The position numbers were made by a program, and so were the translations under genes. The notes under the pieces are model-generated. The model had not been told where the DNA came from and did no database searches. It was given only the letters and a program-made list of their open reading frames with translations. Positions 18,122 to 27,438 of a stretch of 64,000 nucleotides of DNA are shown here, one piece after another. Each line of letters begins with the position of its first letter. Within the stretch, counting starts at the first letter, position 1. The DNA is from Pseudanabaena sp. (GTDB lineage Bacteria > Cyanobacteriota > Cyanobacteriia > Pseudanabaenales > Pseudanabaenaceae): positions 1 through 64,000 of the forward strand of contig QBMK01000011.1 of NCBI GenBank assembly GCA_003249035.1. Direction: 5' to 3'.

Positions 18122-19957
18122 ATGGATGCAGTTGCAGTAAAGCCCAGCGAAAGCAAACCTAGTGATATTAAGCCTAGTGATATCCTGCGGCAAGCCGATG
18201 CCGAAAAACTAGCGCGGATTCGCCACACTTGCTCTCATGTAATGGCAATGGCAGTCCAGAAGTTATATCCCGATGCTAAGGTGACTATCGGTCCTGCAAC
18301 TGAAAATGGCTTTTATTACGACTTCGATCGCGCTGAGCATTTTACGCCCAGCGATCTCAAGGCGATCGCAAAGGAAATGAAACGGATCATTAAGTGGAAT
18401 CAACCACTTGTACGTCAAGAATTGCCTCGTCCTGAGATGCTAGCCGAAATTGAAAAGCTAAATGAGCCTTACAAAATTGAGTTACTAGCCGCCATTCCTG
18501 AAGGACAAAATATTAGTCGCTATTTTATTTGCGATCCTGAAAAGTTTGAAAAACAACCTTGGTGGGACTTGTGCGCTGGCCCCCATCTAGATACTACTGG
18601 CGATATTCATCCTGATGCCTTTGCACTTGAAAGCATCGCAGGAGCCTATTGGCGGGGTGACGAAAAAAATCCCATGCTTCAGCGTATTTATGGCACGGCT
18701 TGGGAAAATCCTGAGCAACTTCTTGCCTATCACCAAATGCTTGAAGAAGCCAAACGTCGCGATCACCGTACCATCGGTAAAGATCTACAACTATTCAGCA
18801 TTCAAGAAGAAGCTGGTGGAGGTTTAGTCTTTTGGCATCCTCGTGGCGCGATTATCCGCAATACGATCGAGACTTTCTGGAAAGATACTCACACGCAGAA
18901 TGGCTATGAGGCAGTCACCACTCCCCACATGGCAAATTTAGATCTCTGGAAAATCTCTGGACATAATGACTTCTATCGCGAAAGTATGTTTCAGCCGATG
19001 GAAGTAGAGCATCAGGTTTATCAGCTTAAGCCGATGAACTGCCCATTCCATGTGTTGATTTACAAAGACACGCTGCATTCCTATAAGGAGTTCCCGATTC
19101 GCTATGCTGAGCTTGGCACGGTTTATCGTTACGAGCGCTCTGGAACCATGCATGGGCTGATGCGTGTGCGCGGCTTTACGCAAGATGACGCGCATATCTT
19201 CTGTACTGAAGCACAAATTGAGCAAGAAATTATCGGCGTTCTCAATCTTGCGGAATTGATACTCTCGACCTTTGGCTTTGAGAATTATGAAATCAATCTC
19301 TCCACCCGTCCTGAAAAATATGTCGGTTCTGATGAGATTTGGGAAAAGTCTACTGAAGCGCTGAAGCAAGCTCTCAATCATAAGGGCTGGGACTATGTTG
19401 TTGATGAAGGGGGTGGCGCTTTCTATGGACCAAAGATTGATATCAAGATTGAAGATGCGATCGGTCGCCGTTGGCAATGTTCGACGATTCAACTAGATTT
19501 CAATTTGCCCGATCGCTTCAAGATGGAATATGTCGGTGAAGATGGTGTGCGCCATCAACCAATCATGATTCACCGTGCGCTGTTTGGTTCGGTCGAGCGT
19601 TTCATCGGCGTACTAATTGAAAACTATGCTGGTGATTTTCCTCTTTGGTTAGCACCTGTGCAAGCTAAGTTAATTGCGGTTTCCGACAGTCAAATGGAAT
19701 ATGCTGAGCAAGTTGCCGCCAAAATGAAGGCAGCAGGTTTGCGCGTACAGCTAGACCATAGCGGCGATCGCATGGCGAAGCAAATCCGCAAAGCTGAGAT
19801 GGAGAAAGTGCCTGTAATGGCAGTAATTGGGGCAAAAGAGGTCGAAGCTGGCACTCTAAGTATTCGCAGCCGCAAGCATGGCGAACTCGGTGCTATTTCC
19901 GTAGATGAAGCGATTAGTAAAATGCAAGCATCAATAAGCGATCGCACTTGGTTCTAA
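18122..19957 (+). CDS. thrS: Threonyl-tRNA synthetase lacking the TGS domain
   Basis: A class II synthetase of 611 residues that charges tRNA-Thr. The editing domain (HTCSHVMAMAVQ, FYYDFD, then WWDLCAGPH) begins almost at once, so the N-terminal TGS domain is absent, as in many cyanobacteria. The catalytic core has MNCPFHVLIYKD with the zinc Cys, YRYERSGTMHGLMRVRGF (motif 2) and IHRALFGSVERFIG (motif 3). The anticodon-binding domain is at the C-terminus. A tandem KPSD repeat lies in the first 20 residues. Confidence 0.95.
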   Translation: MDAVAVKPSESKPSDIKPSDILRQADAEKLARIRHTCSHVMAMAVQKLYPDAKVTIGPATENGFYYDFDRAEHFTPSDLKAIAKEMKRIIKWNQPLVRQELPRPEMLAEIEKLNEPYKIELLAAIPEGQNISRYFICDPEKFEKQPWWDLCAGPHLDTTGDIHPDAFALESIAGAYWRGDEKNPMLQRIYGTAWENPEQLLAYHQMLEEAKRRDHRTIGKDLQLFSIQEEAGGGLVFWHPRGAIIRNTIETFWKDTHTQNGYEAVTTPHMANLDLWKISGHNDFYRESMFQPMEVEHQVYQLKPMNCPFHVLIYKDTLHSYKEFPIRYAELGTVYRYERSGTMHGLMRVRGFTQDDAHIFCTEAQIEQEIIGVLNLAELILSTFGFENYEINLSTRPEKYVGSDEIWEKSTEALKQALNHKGWDYVVDEGGGAFYGPKIDIKIEDAIGRRWQCSTIQLDFNLPDRFKMEYVGEDGVRHQPIMIHRALFGSVERFIGVLIENYAGDFPLWLAPVQAKLIAVSDSQMEYAEQVAAKMKAAGLRVQLDHSGDRMAKQIRKAEMEKVPVMAVIGAKEVEAGTLSIRSRKHGELGAISVDEAISKMQASISDRTWF

Positions 19958-19958
19958 G

Positions 19959-20107
19959 AACAACAAGGTTAGTGCATACATCTGAATCTGCACTAAGGAA
20001 TGATAATTTAATAAAAACCAAAATTGGTTCGGCGGGCGAAGCCCGCCGAACCAATTTTGGTTTTTATATGCACATGTAATTTAATTTTCATTCCTAACCT
20101 TGTTGTT
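19959..20107. repeat. Fold-back element with a 26-bp perfect hairpin at its centre
   Basis: AACAACAAGGTTAG (left) and CTAACCTTGTTGTT (right) close the element. GGAATGA/TCATTCC pairs inside, and the centre (20012-20066) is a perfect 26-base stem with a GAA tip flanked by GC (GCGAAGC). The left arm has an extra GTGCA...TGCAC insertion. It starts at the thrS stop and may terminate that transcript. Together with 20118-20181 it fills most of the 406-base gap before the next gene; 20182-20363 shows no clear feature. Confidence 0.7.
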
Positions 20108-20117
20108 TAGTTCAGTA

Positions 20118-20181
20118 ATACCAATTCACAAAAGTTTGACGACACTTCTGTGAATTCAAACCCAGTAAGGGTTTGAATTCG
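20118..20181. repeat. Dispersed repeat ATACCAATTCACAAAA, copy 1
   Basis: It begins ATACCAATTCACAAAA, followed by the inverted CTTCTGTGAATT, then AAACCCAGTAAGGGTTT. The same order (ATACCAATTCACAAAA, CTTTTGTGAATT, AAATCCAGCAAGGATT) occurs at 36738-36843. The shared order of small inverted repeats suggests one mobile or structured-RNA family. Confidence 0.6.
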
Positions 20182-20363
20182 TTTAGGGAAGTATTTGATT
20201 ACGGTTTGACGAATTGTTGGCTTCCGAGGTTTTAGCTGCATATCACCCTGAAAATTGGTTTCATAATTATGATGATCGTGGGAGAGATTGATATTTTATT
20301 GCAGTTTGAAGAACGACACGGTTAAAATGGGTTTTTAACAGATCGTAATACTTAGATACCTCC

Positions 20364-21374
20364 ATGCAATCGGCAGTACGAATTGAAAATCTTAGGAAAA
20401 CATATGGCGAGACTGTTGCCGTAGATGGAATTTCTCTAAATGTTACACAAGGGCAAATCTATGGACTATTAGGTCCGAATGGGGCAGGTAAAACTACGAC
20501 CATGCGTTGCCTTTGTACTTTGACTATTCCTGATTCAGGATTAATCGAAGTTTCAGGGGCGACAGATGCAAGAGCGATCCGCAATCGTCTGGGCTACGTT
20601 GCTCAAGAGGTGGCTCCAGATAAAGTTTTAACAGGAAGAGAGTTATTACGTTTTCAAGCTGCGCTATACCATATTCCTAAAGCCCAAATCAGTGATCGCA
20701 TTGATAGCGTATTAGATCTGCTCCAACTTGAAGCCTATGCCGATAAACTGTCAGGAACTTATTCTGGTGGGCTTATGAAACGTCTTGACCTAGCTGCAGG
20801 TTTGCTACATCAGCCCTCTGTCTTGATCCTTGATGAGCCGACTGTGGGCTTAGACATTCAGAGTCGGTTCGCGATTTGGGAATTTTTACGAAAGCTTCGA
20901 GTTTCGGGTGTGACAGTATTAATTAGCAGTCATTATTTGGAAGAAATTGATGCCCTTGCCGATCGCGTGGCAATTATTGATAAGGGCAAAATTATTGCCG
21001 AAGGCACTACTGATGAACTAAAAACTAAAGTTGGAGGCGATCGCATTACGGTGAGGATTCGTGAGTTTGCTGATCTCCAAGATGCAGAACAGGCGAAAAA
21101 GATTTTGCAGCAGCTACCGATTGTCCAGAGCATTACAATTAATTCGGCTCAAGGCAATGCGGTTAACTTGTTTGTTACCCCTAGCGCTAATGCAATTAGC
21201 GAAATTCAAAATATGTTGGCTGCGGTTGATATTGAAGTATTTAGTCTCTCTCAGTCACGACCTAGTCTTGATGATGTATTTCTCGCGGCGACAGGGCAAA
21301 CCATTCTTGATGCCGAAATCGCTCAGTCAGAGATATTGACTGCAAGTAAAGGCAAAAAGAAATCTAAAAAATAG
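20364..21374 (+). CDS. ABC transporter ATP-binding protein, DrrA/CcmA type
   Basis: A 336-residue ATPase subunit. Walker A GLLGPNGAGKTTTMRCL, signature YSGGLMKRLDLA, Walker B VLILDEPTVGLD and switch SSHYLEEID are all present; a C-terminal DUF4162-like tail (RPSLDDVFLAATG) is typical of the daunorubicin-resistance type. Such proteins work with a separate ABC-2 permease, but no permease gene is next to it, so the partner lies elsewhere. The C-terminus is lysine-rich. A terminator follows at 21383. Confidence 0.88.
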   Translation: MQSAVRIENLRKTYGETVAVDGISLNVTQGQIYGLLGPNGAGKTTTMRCLCTLTIPDSGLIEVSGATDARAIRNRLGYVAQEVAPDKVLTGRELLRFQAALYHIPKAQISDRIDSVLDLLQLEAYADKLSGTYSGGLMKRLDLAAGLLHQPSVLILDEPTVGLDIQSRFAIWEFLRKLRVSGVTVLISSHYLEEIDALADRVAIIDKGKIIAEGTTDELKTKVGGDRITVRIREFADLQDAEQAKKILQQLPIVQSITINSAQGNAVNLFVTPSANAISEIQNMLAAVDIEVFSLSQSRPSLDDVFLAATGQTILDAEIAQSEILTASKGKKKSKK

Positions 21375-21382
21375 AGATAGCA

Positions 21383-21407
21383 CCTACATTCGGTAGGTAT
21401 TTTTTAA
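21383..21407 (+). terminator. Rho-independent terminator after the ABC ATPase gene
   Basis: ACCTAC-ATTCG-GTAGGT forms a 6-bp stem followed by ATTTTTTA, nine bases after the stop codon. Confidence 0.72.
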
Positions 21408-21544
21408 TACTCAGAATTTATCGAAACAACCATAAAATTCAAGCAATTTAGGGATAGTGAATTTTTGATTCTCATATTGAGAATACGATCTTTGAAACCC
21501 TTCTACTTTTGTAATAAGCGCATCCCTCCAACTTAGGTGTAATC

Positions 21545-22591
21545 ATGTTGGTTACTAAACAACCTGTACTTAAGCGTTTCTGGTATCCTGTGATGCCGAT
21601 CGCGCAACTCTCTGCTGACAAACCCCAGCCGTTTCAATTATTGGGACAAAAGATTGCCCTCTGGATCGATAAAGCTGGCAAACCTGCTGCTGTTGCTGAC
21701 CAATGCTGTCATCGATCCGCCCAGCTGTCCAAAGGCGTTGTAATTGATGGTTGTATTCGCTGTCCTTATCATGGCTGGTCATACAATGCCGAGGGAGCCT
21801 GCGTGAAAGTGCCTCAACTAGAGAGTGAGAAGCTACCCAAAACTTATAAGGTGAACTCTTATCTATGCGTCGAGCGATATGGGTATGCTTGGGTTTGTTT
21901 AGATCGGCAGCCATTACAACCAATTCCTGAGATTGATGCAGTGACAGACCCTAATTTCCGCATGATTCATGAGTTTTATGAAACTTGGAAAGTTGGAAGT
22001 TTGAGGACGATCGAAAACTCATTTGATAGCGCTCATGGGCATTTTGTCCATGCTTCATCATGGGGCGATCAGAGTAACCCAGTGCCGCCACCTATCGACG
22101 AAACCGTAGAAACTGACACTGGCTTTGTGATGAAGCATTGGGTGGAAGTTCTGAATCCAGATCTCCAAAAGAAGAATTTAGGAATTGCTTCTGAAAAGAC
22201 GATTCGTACTAACGAACGCACTTGGTATATGCCATTTGCCCGCACGCTGAAAATCCAATATCCCAATGGATTGATTCATCTGATTTTTACGGCTTATACC
22301 CCCATTGATGATCAGACGACTCAGTTAGTCCAGTTCTGTTTGCGGAATGATACTGAAGATGATGCAAAAGCGGCTGATATCATTGCCTTCGATCGTCAGG
22401 TGACACAGGAAGATCGCGATGTTTTGGAAACCACTGAATTTGATGCGCCATTGTCTTTAGCTGAGGAGCAGCATATGCCGTCCGATAAGCCAGGAATCAT
22501 CATGCGTCATCGGCTGGCGGCTTTACTGAAAGAGCATGGTGAAGCGGAGCAACGTTTGAGTAAGCAGCATGAGGAATTATCTCAATGCTAG
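21545..22591 (+). CDS. Rieske non-haem iron oxygenase, tandem copy 1 (PaO/TIC55-like)
   Basis: A 348-residue oxygenase. The Rieske cluster ligands are CCH near residue 56 and CPYHGW about 20 residues on. The mononuclear iron site is ENSFDSAHGHFVH (DxxH then a His five on). This resembles the pheophorbide a oxygenase/TIC55/PTC52 group of cyanobacteria and plants, which oxidise tetrapyrrole-like substrates with ferredoxin. The substrate is not evident. It starts MLVTKQPVLKRFWYPVM, almost the same as its downstream partner. Confidence 0.87.
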   Translation: MLVTKQPVLKRFWYPVMPIAQLSADKPQPFQLLGQKIALWIDKAGKPAAVADQCCHRSAQLSKGVVIDGCIRCPYHGWSYNAEGACVKVPQLESEKLPKTYKVNSYLCVERYGYAWVCLDRQPLQPIPEIDAVTDPNFRMIHEFYETWKVGSLRTIENSFDSAHGHFVHASSWGDQSNPVPPPIDETVETDTGFVMKHWVEVLNPDLQKKNLGIASEKTIRTNERTWYMPFARTLKIQYPNGLIHLIFTAYTPIDDQTTQLVQFCLRNDTEDDAKAADIIAFDRQVTQEDRDVLETTEFDAPLSLAEEQHMPSDKPGIIMRHRLAALLKEHGEAEQRLSKQHEELSQC

Positions 22592-23601
22592 TTACTAAAC
22601 AGCCAGTACTGAGGCGGTTCTGGTATCCAGTTATGCAGATCGCAAGTCTCGCTGCCAAAATGCCGCAGCCGTTTGAGTTGCTAGGACAAAAAATAGCACT
22701 CTGGCTAGATATTGAGGGGAAACCTGTAGCGGTGAGCGATCGCTGTTGTCATCGAACAACGCAACTTTCCAAAGGAGTTGTCATTGATGGGTGCGTTCGC
22801 TGTGCGTATCACGGTTGGCAATATGATGGTAAAGGAGTCTGCGTGAAGGTTCCGCAATTCAGCCCCGATCAAAAAATTCCTGCCAGTTATAAAGTTGACG
22901 CTTTCAACTGTGCTGAACGCTATGGATATGTATGGGTATGTCTAGATAAGGAACCATTGCTGCCGATTCCTTATATTCCTGAAGCTGAAGATCCTACCAA
23001 TCGAATCATTCCTCAATGTTATGACCAGTGGCAATGTAGTGGCTTGCGGGTGATGGAGAACTCTTTTGATAATGCCCATTTCAGCTTTGTCCATGCTGGA
23101 TCTTTTGGTAGTATCGAGCAACCAAAACCAGCTGCTTCTGAAATCACTACTCTCGAATTTGGTCTGGTGATTAAGTCAGAGGTTCCCGTGATTAATCCAC
23201 CCGCACAACAGAAAAATCTCGGCATGACCGAAGCTTTTACCACTCGATTTGTGGAATCAACTTGGCATATGCCATTTAGCCGTACATTAAAAATTACTTA
23301 TCCCAATGGATTAATGCATTCGATTTTTACGGCGGCAACTCCTGTAAGCGATCGCATTTCTCAGATTGTTCAGTTCTGTGTACGCAATGACACAGAAGCT
23401 GATGTTAGTGCCGATGATGTGATTGCCTTTGATCGCCAAGTCGTACTAGAAGATCGAGTAGTTTTGGAAACGACTAACTACGATACTCCTCTGGATGTAG
23501 CATTCGAGCAGCATATGCCATCTGACCAGCCAGGAATTGTGATGCGGCGGAAACTACTTGCACTATTTAAGCAGCATGGTGAGATAGAACAACATTCTTA
23601 A
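22585..23601 (+). CDS. Rieske non-haem iron oxygenase, tandem copy 2
   Basis: A 338-residue paralogue of the preceding protein, beginning MLVTKQPVLRRFWYPVM. Ligands are conserved: CCHRTTQ and CAYHGW for the Rieske centre, ENSFDNAHFSFVH for the iron site. Its ATG overlaps the end of copy 1 by 7 bases, so the pair is probably co-translated. The C-terminal parts (MPSDKPGIIM versus MPSDQPGIVM) are also close. The pair may have different substrates or form a mixed trimer; neither is shown. Confidence 0.87.
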   Translation: MLVTKQPVLRRFWYPVMQIASLAAKMPQPFELLGQKIALWLDIEGKPVAVSDRCCHRTTQLSKGVVIDGCVRCAYHGWQYDGKGVCVKVPQFSPDQKIPASYKVDAFNCAERYGYVWVCLDKEPLLPIPYIPEAEDPTNRIIPQCYDQWQCSGLRVMENSFDNAHFSFVHAGSFGSIEQPKPAASEITTLEFGLVIKSEVPVINPPAQQKNLGMTEAFTTRFVESTWHMPFSRTLKITYPNGLMHSIFTAATPVSDRISQIVQFCVRNDTEADVSADDVIAFDRQVVLEDRVVLETTNYDTPLDVAFEQHMPSDQPGIVMRRKLLALFKQHGEIEQHS

Positions 23602-23654
23602 ATGCTATAGATTTTTGCGGGAATGTTTTGCCCATACGTCTGTAGTGAGTTTAA

Positions 23655-24089
23655 CTACGCACCAAGTTCTAAAACATCTGTAAATGGCAGATCTTTGGAA
23701 ACTTCTATGACCGTAATTTTGCCATTTTCTACTACTGTATTACCCATAATTGTGTCGTGCATTGCCTCAAATTTCGATTCTGCATCAATGGTGCATTCAA
23801 AGTGAAGTGTTACATGGTAAAGCTTGCTAATTGCTTCTCCGTCAGGCGATTGCGCTACGGTTAGCATATCTATATTTTGCTGTTCTTCGGCTATCTGGCG
23901 ATACTGCTCGGCTAGCTGTTCAAGGGCGATCGCGATCGCGTGTTCTTGGGTTTGACCGTAGCAATTAATAGGGTTTTGGGATGGATCTGGTAATGGGTTT
24001 GATAAGTGGCAAAGATAATAACCTTTATTTTCAAGGGTTACAGTGATGGAAAGGTTTTCACTAATCAGGTTCGGGTTAGCTTCAGGCAT
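23655..24089 (-). CDS. Hypothetical protein with HicB-like half
   Basis: A 144-residue acidic protein that I do not recognise firmly. The segment GYYLCHLSNPLPDPSQNP followed by YGQTQEHAIAIALEQLAEQY resembles the HicB-type strand-plus-helix unit; the C-terminal half has alternating strands and no motif. It lies 15 bases after the ROCO gene stop and is likely cotranscribed with it. It could be a small partner of that protein. Confidence 0.6.
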   Translation of the reverse strand: MPEANPNLISENLSITVTLENKGYYLCHLSNPLPDPSQNPINCYGQTQEHAIAIALEQLAEQYRQIAEEQQNIDMLTVAQSPDGEAISKLYHVTLHFECTIDAESKFEAMHDTIMGNTVVENGKITVIEVSKDLPFTDVLELGA

Positions 24090-24104
24090 ATAGTTTTTGC
24101 CTCT

Positions 24105-27005
24105 CTATTTTTTAAATTTACCAATTATATCGCCGATTTTGCTGAGTAAAGCATCGTAAAGGGTGAGTTGTTTCAGGACTGAAAGGATAACCTTTTCAAA
24201 GGATTTTCCTTCCATTTGTCCAGTAACTTTGAGTACAAAAACTACGCCAATAACTATCATTAAAATAATTGAGAACATCGCAATAACAAACTGCTCCAAT
24301 TTAAGAATCCCTGCAAAAGTTAGAACCAAAAATGCAGTAGTTAAGACAATAAATACAAAAGACATAGAAGCGGTAATTACAGAAGGGATTTGAAAATCTG
24401 GGGATTTGGGCGTATTTTGGGGTTGGGGCTTTTCAGATTCAGTCATGATATTTGATTGTTGGTTGCTGTTGTTGATGATAAATGTTACAGGAGGATGTGG
24501 CGGCTGATCAATATATGTCTTTCTGTCTGAACTAATGTATCGCGATCGCCGTTCTTCAATTCCATCTAATAGCGATCGCACCTCATAGGATTGGCGTGTG
24601 CCGTAGGGAATAAAGCTTAGGATACCTTCACGTTCCAGATCGCATAAATGATCGTAAGGAACTGTCACTTTAGGATTATCTGGTAAGGGAACGCACTCAT
24701 TGACTTCTAGTGCCGAGATGCTGTGATGGATCGATTCAAAGGTGTTGCGAATGGCGGCGAGGGAGGATCGGCGGGTGTTGGGATTGCCATCGATGCGGAT
24801 GAAGATTTTCGCATCGGCGAGATCGGCTTTGATGTAGGCGCGATTGCCTTCGGGGAATGAGAGAATTACACCTGTGCGCCAGTAGGTGCGTTTGGAGATG
24901 CAGTGATGCATTTTGACGATAAAGCGGGAAATGACACTGCTAAATAGGATTTTGTAATGATATTCAAGGTTGAGAGTGTTTTCCCATGTGCCAGTGTCGG
25001 GTTCTTCTTCGTCAAGGAGTTCGGGAATTAGGTAAATGGGATTTTGAGAATTGCTGTCGAGGGAAAAACATAGCTCGAATTTTTTCATCATGTTTAGGAT
25101 GAATTGCCGATCGCGGTTTTCTTGATAACAATCGCGATCGCCTTTATTTTTGGGTGTGAGGATGCGGGTGAGGTCTTGCCAGTTCAGCATTCCTTTGTGT
25201 TTGGTACTGAGTATATTGTCATTGAGAATGCGATATACGCCGCCTGTGACCCATTCGGGATTGAGAACGCTGGTGTCTTGCAGTCTGGTATCTTCGGCAA
25301 AGTTGAGAACGATGCCCAGCATGTGCAGAAGTCGAATTAGGTCGCGGCGTTCTTGACGATCGCTAATTTCTTGATTGTTGCAAATACGCTCATATTCGGT
25401 ATAGCTGATGTGGTCGCGGTTGTCCAGCTCGATTAGTTCTTTGAGGCGAAACCATTGCTGGGGTAGTTCATTAAATACATGATCCATTGCGGCGATTTGT
25501 TGAGCGATCTCTTTGCGAAGATTGTCAATGCCTAGCCCTGTTTTACAGGAGGTTTCAAAGAAGCCTTGAATATTGGGATATTTCTCTTGCAGATGGCGGC
25601 GGTTGAGTTTGAGGGGATGTTCGTCACTTTTGTTGGCAATAATCAGGACGGGGGCATCTTTGCCGAAGCTCTCAATAATTTTTAGCCAATATTCGACATC
25701 GTTGTTGCCTTCGTCTTTGCGGGCATTGAGTACCAAGAGATAGAGGCTGCGCTCGGTCAAAAAGAACTGATGGGTGGCGTGCATGATCTCCTGTCCGCCA
25801 AAGTCCCAAACCCTGAGCTTGACTGTTTCTTCACGGGCGGTTATTTGCCAATGCCTGATATCAATGCCTTCGGTTTTGTTTTCATCGGGTTTGAAGTTGC
25901 GATCGATCAATTGTCTAACCAGTGAGGTTTTGCCGACTGCACCATGTCCGATTAAGATAACTTTCGCTTCATTTAGCGGTTTTCGTTCTCCCTGTTTCAA
26001 TTTCTGCCAATAGCCAATAATCGCCGCAGGGTTTTGACTGTCATTGAGAATTTCTGGCGGAATTGGTAAAGGATTATCATTTAGATATAAAGATTTAAGA
26101 TTGTTTAACTGATTGAGAGTATCGGGAATGATCTCAATTTGATTGCTAGTGAGCCAAAGCGTCTTAAGTTTTGTGAGTTTAGCGATCTCATCAGGAATCA
26201 CGCGAATTTGATTCTTGTCAATCCAAAGATCTTCTATATTATTGAGCTTATCGATCCCATTAGGAATAACGCTGATTTGATTGGCAGTTAGAAGAAGTCT
26301 TTGGAGGCTAGAGAGTTGAAAAACTGCATCAGGGATAACGCTGATCTGATTGACATTTAGGTAAAGATTTTGAAGGTTGAAGAGTTTTTTGATTACATCG
26401 GGGATAACTCTGATCTGATTATCTCTGAGGTCAAGCGTAGTCAGATTTGCTAAGTTGGCGATCGCGTCTGGTATCACCGTGATTTTGTTGCCAGAGAGGT
26501 TAAGCGAAGTCAGATTTGCTAAGTTGGCGATCGCGTCTGGTATCGCCTTGATTTTGTTGTCACAGAGGTCAAGCTTAGTCAGATTTGCTAAGTTGGCGAT
26601 CGCGTCTGGTATCGCCGTGATTTGGTTGCTATCGAGGTTAAGCGAAGTCAGATTTGCTAAGTTGGCGATCGCCTCTAGTATCGCCATGATTTGGTTGCCA
26701 TTGAGGTCAAGCTCTGTCAGATTTGCTAATTGGGCGATCGCCTCTGGTATCGCCGTGATTTGGTTGTATTCAATATGAAGTTCTTTGAGATTGGTTAACT
26801 GAAAAATCTCTTGGGGAATAGCAGTTAAACGATTTCCTTTTCTCCCTTCTTTATCATCCCACTTACCTAAAATCAACTTTTCCAGACTTTGCAACCGTCC
26901 AATTTCGCTCGGCAATCTTTCCAGATCGTTCCCCGACAGATCGAGTTCCGTCCAGCCCTCACGTTCTGCTTGTGCGATTATTGCCAATAACTCTGCATCA
27001 GTCAT
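24105..27005 (-). CDS. ROCO protein: leucine-rich repeats, Roc GTPase, COR and membrane tail
   Basis: A 966-residue multidomain protein. About eleven LRRs of 23 residues (consensus IPDAIANLANLTxLDLxxNxI) fill residues 15-325. The Roc GTPase follows with P-loop GHGAVGKTS near residue 355, VWDFGGQE and NKSD. The COR region extends to about 780. The C-terminus (about 880-935) has two to three hydrophobic helices that would anchor it in a membrane, unusual for ROCO proteins. The LRR-coding DNA has five HIP1 octamers 69 bp apart. Role unknown; bacterial ROCO GTPases are regulated dimers. Confidence 0.9.
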   Translation of the reverse strand: MTDAELLAIIAQAEREGWTELDLSGNDLERLPSEIGRLQSLEKLILGKWDDKEGRKGNRLTAIPQEIFQLTNLKELHIEYNQITAIPEAIAQLANLTELDLNGNQIMAILEAIANLANLTSLNLDSNQITAIPDAIANLANLTKLDLCDNKIKAIPDAIANLANLTSLNLSGNKITVIPDAIANLANLTTLDLRDNQIRVIPDVIKKLFNLQNLYLNVNQISVIPDAVFQLSSLQRLLLTANQISVIPNGIDKLNNIEDLWIDKNQIRVIPDEIAKLTKLKTLWLTSNQIEIIPDTLNQLNNLKSLYLNDNPLPIPPEILNDSQNPAAIIGYWQKLKQGERKPLNEAKVILIGHGAVGKTSLVRQLIDRNFKPDENKTEGIDIRHWQITAREETVKLRVWDFGGQEIMHATHQFFLTERSLYLLVLNARKDEGNNDVEYWLKIIESFGKDAPVLIIANKSDEHPLKLNRRHLQEKYPNIQGFFETSCKTGLGIDNLRKEIAQQIAAMDHVFNELPQQWFRLKELIELDNRDHISYTEYERICNNQEISDRQERRDLIRLLHMLGIVLNFAEDTRLQDTSVLNPEWVTGGVYRILNDNILSTKHKGMLNWQDLTRILTPKNKGDRDCYQENRDRQFILNMMKKFELCFSLDSNSQNPIYLIPELLDEEEPDTGTWENTLNLEYHYKILFSSVISRFIVKMHHCISKRTYWRTGVILSFPEGNRAYIKADLADAKIFIRIDGNPNTRRSSLAAIRNTFESIHHSISALEVNECVPLPDNPKVTVPYDHLCDLEREGILSFIPYGTRQSYEVRSLLDGIEERRSRYISSDRKTYIDQPPHPPVTFIINNSNQQSNIMTESEKPQPQNTPKSPDFQIPSVITASMSFVFIVLTTAFLVLTFAGILKLEQFVIAMFSIILMIVIGVVFVLKVTGQMEGKSFEKVILSVLKQLTLYDALLSKIGDIIGKFKK

Positions 27006-27102
27006 AAATTCAAGGGAAAAGTAGAAAGTAAAAAGGAAAAAAATTTGGTTTTGATGTTATTGACTAAATTTATAGTGATTGTTGTTCAAAAATACGAAAG
27101 GG

Positions 27103-27438
27103 CTATAAATACTCAATTTTTCCTTGCATTTCATCAGCTAATGCAACCTCATACAGCAAAATCAACAATCGGATAATTTGACCTGTAGATCTTGCCTCTT
27201 TACGACAATAGGTAATTCCATAATGCTCACAGCCACGATGCGCCAAAACTAACAAATCATCATCATGGGTAAGCAAAACCCTCTTCTCGGCATTCGCAAA
27301 TACCAAATGCTCCATATCACTTTTGCCAATCAAACCTACTTCGCGTGGAATAGTTACATCAATCCCTGCACGTCTTAATCCTTGAGCGATCGCAAAGCTG
27401 ACGTTTTCATCAAGATGGTAACGAATTCGTTCTGACAT
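27103..27438 (-). CDS. DUF5615 PIN-like toxin
   Basis: A 111-residue protein starting RYHLDENVSFAIAQGLRRAG, with LLTHDDDLLVLAHRG further on. These acidic residues match the DUF5615/Mut7-C PIN-like ribonuclease group. It overlaps the antitoxin-like DUF433 gene by 29 bases, a layout common for this pair in cyanobacteria. It probably acts as an RNase toxin, silenced by the partner; no activity can be read from sequence alone. Confidence 0.82.
   Translation of the reverse strand: MSERIRYHLDENVSFAIAQGLRRAGIDVTIPREVGLIGKSDMEHLVFANAEKRVLLTHDDDLLVLAHRGCEHYGITYCRKEARSTGQIIRLLILLYEVALADEMQGKIEYL

Noticed and set aside
18938-19492. Open frame of 184 codons antisense to thrS
   Set aside because: It mirrors conserved thrS codons; no family resemblance and no initiation signal.
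26455-26778. Repetitive plus-strand frame of 107 codons over the LRR region
   Set aside because: Its 23-residue periodicity is a reflection of the LRR DNA repeats on the other strand.
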